A stretch of 64,000 nucleotides of DNA from Nematostella vectensis. Its lineage: Eukaryota > Cnidaria > Anthozoa > Actiniaria > Edwardsiidae. The notes beneath the pieces were generated by a model. That model had not been told where the DNA came from and made no database searches. It saw only the letters and a list, made by a program, of their open reading frames with translations. Each line of letters opens with the position of its first letter. The first letter of the stretch is position 1. The translations under genes were made by a program, and so were the position numbers. Location: assembly GCF_932526225.1 (NCBI RefSeq), contig NC_064039.1, forward strand, positions 3,237,001-3,301,000, read 5' to 3'. Of this stretch, positions 12,339 through 24,600 are shown one piece after another.

Positions 12339-13184
12339 ATGGAGGAAACTTCCCCTGAATCTTTGCTGAAAAAAGACTCCTGGAGATTGCTCGTGGCAAA
12401 CGCAACGGAACAAAGACGATTGGAGAAAATCCAAAAATATCTCGATAAAGAGAAACATGAGAAGCAATGTAGACTCACAAGAGATCAACAAGAAGCATTT
12501 TTCAGACTTTGTGAATTCTCAGGAAGGAGTTTAGCGGAGGTGCTTAGAGAACAAAAAGAGCAGAAGAATAAAGGTTCAACTTGTTTTCCTGTGATGGACG
12601 GACCTTTGAATCACTCGGTTGTTGACACGCGTAAACCCGAGACGGAGATCAACTCTAAAATATCACGAGAAGACAAAACAATCCCCGATAAACAGGTCAC
12701 TTTCAAGGACACGCCATCAACAAATAAACTTAAGCTCCCAGAACTCAATCTTGACCATTTCTTATTTAGCAGGAAACAGCAGTTTCCGTTGCGCCGAGTC
12801 AGAAGTTGGTCTTGGTCGAGCCCGGCCGACTTCCTTCGCAAAGCCGGAAATTTCGCCCACAACAGAAAAGAAACCACCGCGTGTTGTTTACATGTATCAA
12901 AACACAGACCAGTCTCTATGGGTGACGCTAAGAAGAAACTTATGCAGGATAAACCTTCAGGGGACACGGAGTCAGAAGAAAAACGGTCGAAGTCATTGAC
13001 AGAGTTATTGCCTCCGATACATCTCCCTCCGATACACGCTCAGCGGAGGCCAAGTTTACAGGAGCACAAAGAAAACCGCGAAAAGCCAAAAGAGACAGAA
13101 GAAAAGAGCTTGAAGAAGCAATATGACGAACTCGCACATTGTAGGTACTTGAGAATCTATAAGCGAGGACAAAAGAGGAAGTAA
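12339..13184 (+). CDS. Single-exon 281-aa basic protein, unknown function
   Basis: Not recognised. The first ATG of the open frame is at 12339 (MEETSPESLL), and the frame ends in TAA at 13184. The N-terminal third (about residues 20-75) is charged and helical, with a QRRLEKIQKYLDKEKHEKQ stretch that could form a coiled coil. The middle is Ser/Arg/Trp-containing, and the C-terminal part has a short doubled LPPIH motif followed by a Lys/Glu-rich tail. A likely poly(A) signal (aataaa) follows near 13790. It is head to head with the ciliary gene cfap43, which hints at, but does not prove, a ciliary role. Codon use looks normal and there is no repeat in it, so I regard it as real. Confidence 0.72.
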   Translation: MEETSPESLLKKDSWRLLVANATEQRRLEKIQKYLDKEKHEKQCRLTRDQQEAFFRLCEFSGRSLAEVLREQKEQKNKGSTCFPVMDGPLNHSVVDTRKPETEINSKISREDKTIPDKQVTFKDTPSTNKLKLPELNLDHFLFSRKQQFPLRRVRSWSWSSPADFLRKAGNFAHNRKETTACCLHVSKHRPVSMGDAKKKLMQDKPSGDTESEEKRSKSLTELLPPIHLPPIHAQRRPSLQEHKENREKPKETEEKSLKKQYDELAHCRYLRIYKRGQKRK

Positions 13185-13394
13185 ATGTTGTATAAAAACA
13201 CGAGATTACAGTTCACTAGTTCATGTGAAATTTCGGACGATGGAATGTACAACACGGGCCAATCGAAGATGTCATCGATGATGCCGCGGGGTGGATTTCC
13301 GCAATCACATTCTTTTACTACGTTTTGTTCCTGTCAAGATATCCTTTAAATGTTAATTGTACTCTGGATGTCACCTCGCCTGACATAGCCGTAG

Positions 13395-13562
13395 CAAGCC
13401 TCGAATTATTTAGGGGGGGGGGGGGGGGCACGATACAGAAACATGAAGAAAACAATGGGGGGCACAGCAACGCCCCTACTGGTCATTTTCTTATGATTTT
13501 TGAAAATATTGAGGGAACACGTGCCCCCAGTGCCCCACCCCCTACTACGGCCCTGCCTGATA
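13395..13562 (+). repeat. Interspersed repeat family G, copy 1
   Basis: About 165 bp beginning with a long G run, then cagaaacatgaagaaaacaa, cccctactggtcattttctt and ending ctactacggccctg. Two other copies exist in the window (14945-15130, reversed, and 22100-22262). No terminal inverted repeat is evident; a short non-autonomous element is likely. Confidence 0.75.
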
Positions 13563-13982
13563 ACACCTTTGTAAGCATGGAGAGAGTCATCAGGGATAAA
13601 ATAACTAGGATTTACTCAAGTACTCATCAACTCGTATAGTAGGGGCTACGACAATTTCACAACTCAAACTTGTTACTGTTTTTCTATACGTTGACATTAC
13701 TTTCTTTAAAAGCTATAGTGACTTTGATCTTAAAATGATTTTAGAAGATATGGAAATATACCATTCTATTCTCTTCATCATAACCAATAAAGCCTGAACA
13801 AAGTAAACATAATTTTTGTGGTCTATCTATTTTTATTTTTATAACAATAAGTACTTTCCTATACACCCTAGAATTTCTAGCAGTAACAAAATCCTAGAAG
13901 TAGCACCATCTAGTTGCAACACAAGATAAATGCTTCAACAAAGCCACACATGTAAAAGTTCCTAACATGTACATGAACTGAT

Positions 13983-16900
13983 CTAGAGTAAGGCCCCTGT
14001 GTGTGGTTCCCATGACGACTGTCCATCTTTGGTGATCAGCTTGCAAAGACTGCCGCTGGCAGGTCGGTCACTTCCGCCAGACCAGTCAAACATAAGCCTA
14101 AAATACAAAAATACAGATAATAATGTTAATGCAATCAAGGGGCCTGACTGTTCAATACCTGATTGGTATAGAAAAGCCAAAAAGTGCAGTTAAAAGAGCA
14201 ATTAGACCCAGTAAAAAAATTTAAATATCAGTCACCTCCATGTCAGATATTATAAGTGCAGTCCCATATAATCTAAATAAAGTGGTATGATTCTAGAGAG
14301 AGAAAAGAAAGATGCAAAATAACACTTACTTGGCCACATATTCTAGAGGGGTCCACTGGCTTTGATCTGCCTCTGGCATAAACTTTCTGTTCATTGGGGT
14401 ATCAAGGGTATTTCTGGAATATATTAAATGACCAGAATTAAGTTGAAAGAAGCCAGAGATGATGAAGCACTTGTCATTGAAGCTGTCAGTTTTAAATACT
14501 GTAATGATAAAAGTGATGGCGGCTAAAAGAGCTCTATCATTTTGAAGAAATGCAGAGTTAAAAAGATAACAATGCAGCATTCTCGGTCTACTTACGGTAG
14601 GATTGCAAGGGCTGTGCTATCTGGTGGCAAAGTGTTCCCATCCATGCCAAGGCCCACAGTCAGCTGGTGGACGGCTGCTTTTGCCATGCCATAACCCAAC
14701 ATTCCTGTTTCAGTGAAAATACAGGTCACAGATGGCAGATCCAGAAGCTCTTACAGAGCAAAACGCAAAATTATGACCACTTTGACAGTTTTAGGTGAGA
14801 GCCAAAAAGAATACAAGAGACATACTAGCCTATTGATATAAAATTTACTAGACCAGCATAGCAAGGAGATGCTTCAATATGCATGAGAACAAAACCTGTC
14901 AATCAAAACTTGCTTACCTATTGGCAACCTTTTCAAAACTTTTGTCATGGGGGCTACTCAGGGTCGTGGCAGGTGCAGGCAGGTGCCCTCCCCCTCCAAT
15001 ATTTTCAGAAATCAGAAGAAAATGACAAGCAGGGGTGTGTCTGTGCCCCCCCTCCCCCAATGTTTTCAAAATGTTTCTGTATAATGCCCCACCCCGCCGC
15101 CCCCCCCCAATAATTTGAGGCCTGCTATGGCTGTGCCACAGTAACATGCACCATTCTCTAGGGAGATGGGGCGGGGCGGGGCGGCACCTATCACTTATAA
15201 TATAATGATGAAGGGAAATTCATATATACATAACCAAATTAATTTCTTTTCTAAATTTTTCTACAATACTTTTTACCAACAGATCTGAGTATAACAGGAC
15301 TTTCTTCAGACAAGGGAAATTCAAATTAAAGCCTAAATTAGTCGCTAGGGACCCACTGACCTGGTGTCCCAGAGAGAGAAGGTTGAGCCCCAGTCAACGC
15401 AAGTAACCCATTACTAAATAAAATAAAAGAATCAGTCAGATATCAGATTAACATGCAAATACGGGAGCACTGGCATAATTTACTAAGAAACTAAAAAGGT
15501 ATCCTGTTCCTTAACATTTATAAAAATAGTCTATCAATAACCAAGCTACAAACATTTTAACCATCTTACTTCATAAGATGCTTTGCAGCAATACTAGCTG
15601 CAATCAAAGAAGTCCACACACTCTGTTTGAACATCAGATCAGCATTCTTCACCACATCTAAAAAAGATGCAATTTACTATCATACACACACACCTGCAAT
15701 AATTCAGTATAGTACATAAATTAGGAGGGAAGGAAAACAGAGTGACTCCATCACTGCCTTTGGCTTTCTTGCAGCCATTCTGGACTTATCATGCCAGGCT
15801 GCGCTTGAGCCCAAGTACTGGATGCTTAATAATGACACAAATACCCTTCCTCCAATATTCCAAACCTCCCTCTCCATCTACCCTCTACAGCCTTAACCAC
15901 TGTTCCTACAATTATACCCATCCATAATTCACCCAGCCATAATTCTTCCCTCAAGCCTCACCCATCTAACCATGCCTCTATCTCACCCTTGCTAACATTA
16001 CTCCAGTAATAGAATAAAGTAAAGTACATATATTACAGGATGGATTGAATTAAATAGTATGTCAAGTGGATTTGGTTTTGCTAATTTTGCTAATATACAT
16101 CTCATTTGCATTGATCTTTTGTTTCAGAAAGAAAAATCTGTGACACAACTCAGAGAGATATGATAAAGTATAATAGTACACTTTACCTTTGCTTTTGGCA
16201 GTGCCCCCTGCCCATCCCCCAGCAACACAAATAATGGCATTGAGTTTGTTGCCATCCAGCAGCTCATCAACCTTTTTCTGAACCTAAGGCACAATCAAAA
16301 TCATTTTTTGTTGCCTTTGGGAATTAATTTTTTTTATGAAAATGCATTTTCAAAAAAAGCTTTTGTAAGAAATGTTTGCAATATTCAATGTATTTAAGAA
16401 TTCATTAGTCACTTCTTTATTTCCAAATACTGAAACAGGAATGAGAATTCTGTCTATCAAAAACTGTGTCCAAACTTGATCTCTGAAAGCAAACATTATT
16501 AAGCAATAGTAAATAGTATATTTTCAAACCTCATTATTCTGCTCATCCCATGATTTTGCTGGGTCGACAATAACATTTGCATGAGCTTCCTCGTTAGGGA
16601 ATAGATCTACTGAGGCAACCCACTGAAAACAAAAAATATACAACGAAGAAATAATCAGGAGACAGATAAACTGAAGGGAACTACTAAAAAAATAATAAAT
16701 AATTACTCAATGATTAGGGAATAGATCTACTGAGGCAACTTACTGAAAAATAAACAATAAACAATTACTCAATAATTAGAGAATATATTTACTGAGAAAA
16801 CTTACTGAAATATAAACAATATACAATTACTCAATAATTAGAGAATAGATCTACTGAGAAGACTTACCGAAACACAAACAATATACAATAACTCACTAAC

Positions 16901-18208
16901 TAGGTAACATATCCACAAGGAAATCATTAAAACAAACTATACAATCACTAAATAATTATGTGAATTTTTCTAAAACATAAATATTGTGAGGATCCTAATT
17001 GTTTTTTTTTTCCTGTTAGGTTCTTTGCAAGTTACTGATTCCATAGAAAGAATGATTTCCATACCTACAAGCAATCTCATGTTGTCTTGTTCATCTACAG
17101 CATGCACTGATTGGGCTTTCCAACAATTATTTTAAAAATCAGTGAAGTATGCAAAAATCATCAAAATAACTTTGTTTTCATTTTGATCAGAAATAGTTGA
17201 ATAAATCTTCCCTACCCATTAAACTTGAACTTTCCGACTTATCTGATATTGTTTTCTTTGAAAAAAACTTACAGTATTTGTTATAATGGCTTTCAATAGA
17301 GAAAACATTTGGGTGTGCAGGAATCCTATGGTTTTTTTTTTTAATTTAGCCTTTCTATCATAGAATTCTTACTCTAATCCAGCCAACCAGAGAGTGTGTG
17401 TAAGAATTTGACTATAAATTCATTGGGAGTACGTCCCTTAACCTTTCTTTCTTTTTACAATTTTTGTATTTTTTGCGATGACCAACCCAACCACTATTGA
17501 GGCTTTATTTGTTATTCTATATAAAACGAAGAGACATAACTTTTTTAACCGAAAAAGGATGGGGGGTTGATATCCACCCCCCGCCTCCTCCCCACCCCGG
17601 TATGTGCCGATGACATCACATTCGGAAAACACTACCAATAGCCCTTCTTGTTCAAAGAGGAGTTCTTGAATTATGAATAAGACTTCCGGTGCGTAGGCCA
17701 ATAAAGCAGATTACTTTAACAAAATAGTAAAACATGATACTGGCAATTAAATGGCAAACAAAATCAGAAATGTTATCTTTTTTTATAACGAAAAGATTTC
17801 TACCGTTTTGCTAATTAAACCATCAGTTTCTGTTTTCCTCCTCGGGCAAAAAAGTGTACTTATATATAAGTTTTTCTTTTAATCTTTCCATATCTAAACA
17901 GACAATTCTTAAAAAGATACAGCAATCTGTTATAACATAAAGCTTACTTACGTGCCCATATAACGAGGTGTTTATGGAGACACAGGAAATTCAAATTCAA
18001 ATCACGTTCGGGCTTCAAAGATTGAATAGATTTTTTTACAATCGATTTATTTTAAACTTTAGCGAAAGAAAATAATTTTTCTCTTACAGAATCAGACAGT
18101 TCAAACACTTACCCATTCTCGAGCTTTGAAGTATGATACACAAGTAGCGCCAAGTGCTCCCTTGCCACCGTAAATAAGAACTCGAGATCCGGACACTACT
18201 CCCGCCAT
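13983..18208 (-). CDS. qdpr: Dihydropteridine reductase, complete, 8 exons, 244 aa
   Basis: Reduces quinonoid dihydrobiopterin to tetrahydrobiopterin with NADH, regenerating the cofactor of the aromatic amino acid hydroxylases; cytosolic. Exons: 18113-18208, 16530-16622, 16187-16283, 15570-15657, 15361-15413, 14596-14704, 14330-14413, 13983-14097. They sum to 735 nt, that is 244 residues plus stop, the same length as human QDPR. Visible motifs: the dinucleotide-binding YGGKGALG near residue 13, [16 protein letters not shown], the short-chain dehydrogenase YxxxK motif in [11 protein letters not shown], and [13 protein letters not shown]. All introns are GT-AG. The acceptor of exon 2 is embedded in a tandem array (16595-16960). 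The gene is divergent from the adhesion GPCR, 485 bp away. Confidence 0.96.
14945..15130 (-). repeat. Interspersed repeat family G, copy 2
   Basis: Reverse-oriented copy of the element at 13395, in qdpr intron 5. It keeps the G-rich end, the cagaaacat block and the ctgatttctg/attttcag region, with C-run length differences. Confidence 0.7.
16595..16960. repeat. About 60-62-bp tandem array copying the qdpr exon 2 acceptor
   Basis: Units begin near 16597 (the real exon edge), about 16658 (degenerate), 16717, 16779, 16841 and about 16902. Core: gggaatagatctactgaggc followed by a-rich intron. On the minus strand copies keep an AG just before the copied exon start, but in the copies at 16717 and 16779 the first codon TGG has become TAA. 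Confidence 0.8.
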
Positions 18209-18693
18209 TTTGAAAAGCTAACACAACACGTGAAGGAACTGTCGTATGAAATTAGGGAGGGGGGGGGAGACCAAAAAATAGAAACAAGGTTTCTATATTA
18301 ATCATGCTTGAAATTAACACAACACAAGTAATTTTATGCAGATACTATGTTTAAGGTGTATGAAAAAGCTTCTATATGTAATTCAAGGTCACTAATCTAT
18401 AATTTCAAAGTTGAAAATATATGGCACTTTTTACCTACCCCTCCTTCAAAAACTTTTGACATCTACCCTTTGATATGTAAATTCATTTTTCCCCAGACTC
18501 AACCCTGCGTAGCCCTCCATCGGAAAATTGTTTACCAACGGCACAGTGAGAAACCTTTTCGGCAGCACAAGATCCGAATAGACCCTTTTAAATCGCACTG
18601 AAGAATTTGCGATCAGTGTCTAGATCTATAATGGGTCAAAAGAGACGCCGAATCCAGAGATAATAAGCGGAGGTGTTTCAAGCAACAAGCGGC
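18209..18693. promoter_or_regulatory. Divergent intergenic region between qdpr and the adhesion GPCR
   Basis: 485 bp separate two outward-facing ATGs. It holds both 5' UTRs and a short G run near 18258. Shared promoter function is an inference from layout. Confidence 0.4.
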
Positions 18694-21600
18694 ATGTACT
18701 CGTTTGTAGGGGTTGCGCTGGTCTGTTGTCTCTTGTTTGGTTCGGTCCTTCACGCTCGGGGATCATGTCCAGTTGGCTGTGTATGTGTCACAAGCAAAGG
18801 CGGTTCTAAGATCACCGCGGATTGTAGAAACCGAGGATTCAAGGAGATTATGAATAGCGATTCACTCGTTAATGTGACCAAATTGTAAGTATATGACAAG
18901 CATTAGGATGCAGACATAGAGTAGTGGTCATGATGGTGAAGTCTACATCGGCCCTTGACCGCTTTATACTTTGTCATGGTATTCTAACTTGTTTAGTGTA
19001 CCATAGTCCAAGCGGCCCAAGCCCATCTTTATAACATTAGGCACCTTTTCACGAAATATTTATAATTTCGTGCCTTGGATTTCACTGTATCTGTAATCGT
19101 GATCTAAACTCATTCTGACAAAGGGGCCTCCTAGAGATCATCTGCCTTAAACGAACTCTAGAGTGAATAAAGAGTGTACATGCTAATGAATGTTCCAATC
19201 TCTGTTTTTGTGCACAGAGATCTATCCAACAACGACATAACCGCGATCAACAATAAGGCTTTTGCCGGAAGAAAAACGCTAAAAGAATTGTAAGTACCAG
19301 AAGCGATGAAACTTCATCCGCTGGATGCCTATACATAAGTAAGAGTACGATATATTATTCTCTGTAGTCAATCAATTCCTTCGAATCTACTGCGCGTTTA
19401 TACATTCTTTATACTTTCACCACTAGGAAATCCTAAAATGGATGTTTATGTTACATCTTAATAACTTCTTGATAATTTATTCAGTGTTGTTTTATTAGCT
19501 TTATAGATCCCCCTTTGTAGTGACTGGTGTTTATAAATTCATGAGCGTACAAAAGAGACACTTGTAGATGTCACGGTTTTCCCTCTAATAGATTGAATGA
19601 TATCCTTTGTTTTGACAATTTTTTATTTTATTCGCAAGTTTTAATGTGCCTCTTTCGAAACTGGAACTGCCTCCTCTGATAAATATTGGAGAAGGTTGCA
19701 ATTACGATTGATGCATGGTTATTCTTTAAACGAATTATGCTGTCAAAGGAATCATATAATTTTGTTGCATGTTTTTTATTAAGGCTTTTTTTTGTTGAGG
19801 TTAATTGACAGCTACTTCCCAACTCCCATAAGAATGCTTATAATAACAAGACACAAAACTTTAAATACTAATTGCGAATCGTAACCCCGCTGAGGGAAGC
19901 TTGAAGATGAGGACTCTATGACTCCAAAATCGGCCGGGTTTTCCTAGAAAGCAGGTTAACGCTAACCCAGGGATAAAAGCCCATTTTATCCAAATAAAAG
20001 TCGAGATAGCCGTATTTATCCCTGGGTTAGTGCTAACCTGCTTTCTAGGAACCTAACAACTTATAGTTTTTTTTTTCTAAAAACTTTAAAGTATTTTAAC
20101 TAAGACTTCCTTAAAAATAGTTAACGTTGACAATAGCAATGTCTTTGGTGACAATTATGATAAGGTGTGAAAAACTCCAGATAAATGAATTTCCTTAATA
20201 CTCTGTATATAAGTTGTTTTGTTAACATTTGTGATAAGGCCTCATTATGGATTATAAATGCTAGTGGATTATAGTGAAACTAATTTAGAGTAGAGGTCAA
20301 GGGCAATCTTGACTGAAATGCATGTTGGATATTCATTATTATGTACATACTACTAGTGCTCAATGTTTTAGAACATTCTATTCCTCACCTGAATCCTATT
20401 TACCATTAGGTCTTCTCTGCCTTCCCTGGCACAAGTATTAAGGCTGAGAGGAGATATTGTTCAGAACAATATCCCATCCTCTATTTTTTTCTAAAGAAAA
20501 CTTGTGAAATACACTTTTAACATTTCAAACTCTACTTTGCAATTATATCATTTGATTATGTGATTTTCAACAAAATATGTTTAATTTTACTCTCTTTTTT
20601 TAACCAGTCAACTCGACTTAGATAGCATTTGATGGACTGCTTCATGAACTGTTTTACATCCTGTAAATAGAGTCTTTTAAACTTATTATCTTCTTTTGCT
20701 CCTAGATACTTATCAAGAAACAAAATTGCAAACATTGATCCTGGGGCATTCAATGGACTGGAAGCTCTCAACAAACTGTAAGATTATGATTGTTCAAGTA
20801 CCTTTTTGTTTTGCAAATCAATCACATACAAATCTATCTATCAAATACAAATCTTTCCCTAATAAAAAGGGGAAACATTTTCGAACACAGTGGAAACTAA
20901 GTTCGTGTGAAAAAGTCTGCCAGCGTTACTGCTTAAAAATAAAAGTCGTAACTAGGAACAAAAAACAATGCTTATTCTTACAGGTCAATTGTGTAAATGC
21001 TAATTGAATTATTTAATTCTTCAGAGACTTAAGCAATAATGAGTTGACTGTACTGTCAGGACAAGTTTTCAAGGGACTTAGAAGTTTAAAAAATCTGTGA
21101 GTATCTCTGCTTATTCAAGGACCACAAGGTAGAAAATACAAACAAAAAGTTACTGTGGATGCTTGTTATAGTTCCCAGCTGCCAATAAGAGCCGTACTTT
21201 GAATAAGTGCCCTCCCGCTAAGGTGTGAAATTATTATTTTTTGTTATAAAAAATAAAAGGTGCAACTGTACTATTTGTTTAAAATGTTTTTGTTCAATTA
21301 CTTATCAAGGTTCAACTCACCCGCATTAGGCAGGTGTCACAAGATTTTGGACCTCATCACAAGCCTAATTTTTGTGAGAATGCTCTTCGTTTTTTTCATA
21401 TATTCACTGTATTTCACCTGAATTCACAAGATTTCTGTCCCAGTTGGCTTGACAGTTATGAGGGTTAGCTAGATTTTTTTAAATATGATACTTGGAACAA
21501 AGACGTGACAATCATATAAAGCCAAGTCCCCCTTGCGACCCACAAAATTGAGCACTAAAACAAGCATTTGCAGTAAATTATACTTCTAGAAAATCATTGG

Positions 21601-24600
21601 GCAGAGCTGTGAATTACATTTCTATAGATAAAAAAATGAATGGTAAAAACTTTTTAATGTACACCTTATCTGGCTACTATTATAGGGGAAGTGTATGGAG
21701 GCTGAAATTCAGAAATTAACCTCCTTTTTTATGTTTAATATATTAGTGCCCTTCCTTTGGGTCAGTCCCCCCTCCCCCTTTTGGGAATCCTGGATCCGCC
21801 CCTGCAGACTCACAACATGTAGCTAGTGTCTACTTGTCTTTAAGTCGCATTGTCACCAGTTCACTTCAGGAGGTCCGACGGAAACCTCAACCTTTAAAAG
21901 ACAAAAGAATCTATTCCAATCCGAGATATTCAACAGGCCATCCGCTCTAATTTATCAATCACATCCTCAAAGAAACCTCCAATAGACACACTGCTTTCTA
22001 TATTTTGAAATATTTTTCGTGTTTTCCGTTAAAAATCATCGGAGATTCTTACGTAATCGACCGGAAGTAAACTGGTGACAATGCAGCTTTAAGTTGAATC
22101 ATAGCTGTAGCAGCTCTCGAATTATTGGAGGGGGCACGCTACAGAAACATTAAGAAAACAATGGAGGCACAGCCTTGCCCCTACTGGTCATTTCCTAAAA
22201 TTTTTTTAAAATATTGGGGAGGGGCACCTGCCCCCAGTGCCCCATCCTCTGCTACGGCCCTGTGAATAAATGACCAGACCCAGCCCATTTTCATGTTAAA
22301 AATGCTAAAATGATAAAAAAAAATCTGTACCATGCAAGAAAAAATGGTATCACCACAAAGTAACATGTGTTTTTAATGCGTATTTCTATATTTTTTTTAG
22401 TATACTTCAAGGTAATAAGCTGAACTTCATCAATGCAACAGTGTTCCCAGCCTTAAGAAGACTACGAAGATTGTAAGTGCTTGAACCTTCCTCCCTTAGT
22501 TTACTAGCACAATCCTTAGCCTCCCTTGCAGCCATTTTTAGGCATGTTGCTCTCTCAGTGGGAGGCTACACATTCCTTGGCAATAAATGCCACCAGCGTT
22601 TTGTGCTAAGTTATTACTGCTGAAACTGTTAAACATGTGATTACTTTGCAAACTGTTCTAAATACTGATTTTTTCACGTTTTTGTTTTATTTTTTTATTT
22701 TGACCAAACTCACCCTCTTCCATTTTCAGGAATTTATCAAATAACAAGTTCATCTCTATACCAGATGGAACCTTCAAAGCACTCAATGCATTGAAACAAC
22801 TGTAAGTTAAGCATGGGGGAGCTTTGGTTATAAAAAGTTAAAACGTTCATGGGTTGGGGACTGCCTTATGGTCTGAAATGTCCTGTTGCACAGGGTTTTC
22901 AATGAACACTGGGTGCTTGTGACATTTTATAAAAAAACAGTTCAAATACAATAGCGCGTATAAAGGAGTTCCAAAAGGAGGTTCAATTCATGAAAATGTA
23001 AATGTTTTCTAAGCCAACAATTGTCTGCTCCCGAGAACAAATATCAGTGTGTTGAAAAAAAGAGTTTATTGCATTTGTTTTTTATTTTGGTTTATTGCTT
23101 TTATTGGAAGTATTTATTTATATAATAAGCATAAGACAATCACTGCACTGGACCAACAAAAAAGAGTTGTTGATCCCACCGAGCCACCCCTGGATCCTTC
23201 ACTTTTGTCAATTGTTAGAAATAACTGATTAATAAACGCACAATAAACAATATCTAAAAAGGAACGCCTTTCAAATAAAACAATGTTCTATACTTTTGAA
23301 TTTTTAATCATTATGGTTAGAAAAAATCCCGTTGTCAGAATTTGAATTCATTAAAGCAAGATAGCCATTTTTGAACGCAAGTTGCCGAAAGATCATCGAG
23401 AGAAAAAGCTTTAAAGATGAGTCAAGACTCGCCTAAAATTTCAAGCACTAGAAAGCTAAAGGCACTTCAAGAGGGTCAGTTCTACTTCTTTACCAATTTA
23501 AAACGCGTTATCAAAGACATGATGAAAATTTGCCGGTCCGTTCGCGATGTTGCCGGGCACGTCCAGGGAATAATCAAAGAAGGCTTGTTAGAACCACAAA
23601 ACATGAACAAATTAGTCTTAACGTTGGACTATTTGGCTGAGAGACTGGAAGACGACATGATTCAACTTGTGGAATTCATGAAGCAAATAATACTGATGTT
23701 TAATCAAGTGATTCTAGCGATGGAAGATGTGACAAGGAGGGAACATATGGCTGTTTCGGATATGATCGACAAAGCCATGGAGCCACGATACGGCCTGTCC
23801 AAAAGTCAAAGCACTGCTAGTTTGTTATGGAGAAAGGAGAAAATAGCCGACAAGTTTGCATTTGATTTTACGACGTAAAACTCTAATGAGAACTACAATT
23901 GTAGCGACATTTACATTTTAGAGGCTTCCTGCTTTTTTAGATGATATTTTGATAAACACGAATAATGACCATTGCTTTTGCATAATAAGTAAAACGGAAG
24001 TTTCTTTTTCCGAGTGACATTCTGTTGGAGAAAACAAAAAAGACTAAGTAAAGGCGTTATTCCTTCGGGAAATTTTTTGTTGACAATTTAAAAAAATTTT
24101 GCTAGCCGACAAAAGTTGTGCGCTCGCATAATCAACCCTCCACCCCCCCCCCCCCCCCTCCCCTTCACCCCATACCAACATGAACTAATTGCAACCCCGA
24201 TTTTTTTTTAACCAAAAATGGCCTTTTTTCTCTGTAGGATTGGGTTAGTTTTGTGGGTACGGATGGCGCAGTAAAGGGAATCGGGTGGAAAAAAAGGATT
24301 TTTTTACCAATGGCCTTTTTTCTGTAGGATTGGACTAGATTTTAATTGGTAGGGATGGTGAAGGGAAATTAATCGGTGGAAAAAAAGAAAGAAACCGATG
24401 GAGAAAGGAGGGGGGAGCGGTGGAGAAAAAAGGAAAACCGATATTGTTCGGAGAGAGATTGTTCCCGCGTGAAATCATGCGCCCGTCTTCCTTCGCGCTC
24501 ATTTTGACACGCGCGCAAGGTCTTGCGTCTCTGCTTTCTTTTCCGTCCCAGGTTAGAACTATTTCTAATTGTTTCTTGTGATTTCAAGTGACTTGGGCTC

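Noticed and set aside
18347-18601. 84-codon ORF in the qdpr-adgra spacer
   Set aside because: No features; overlaps the expected 5' UTR and promoter region of the GPCR.
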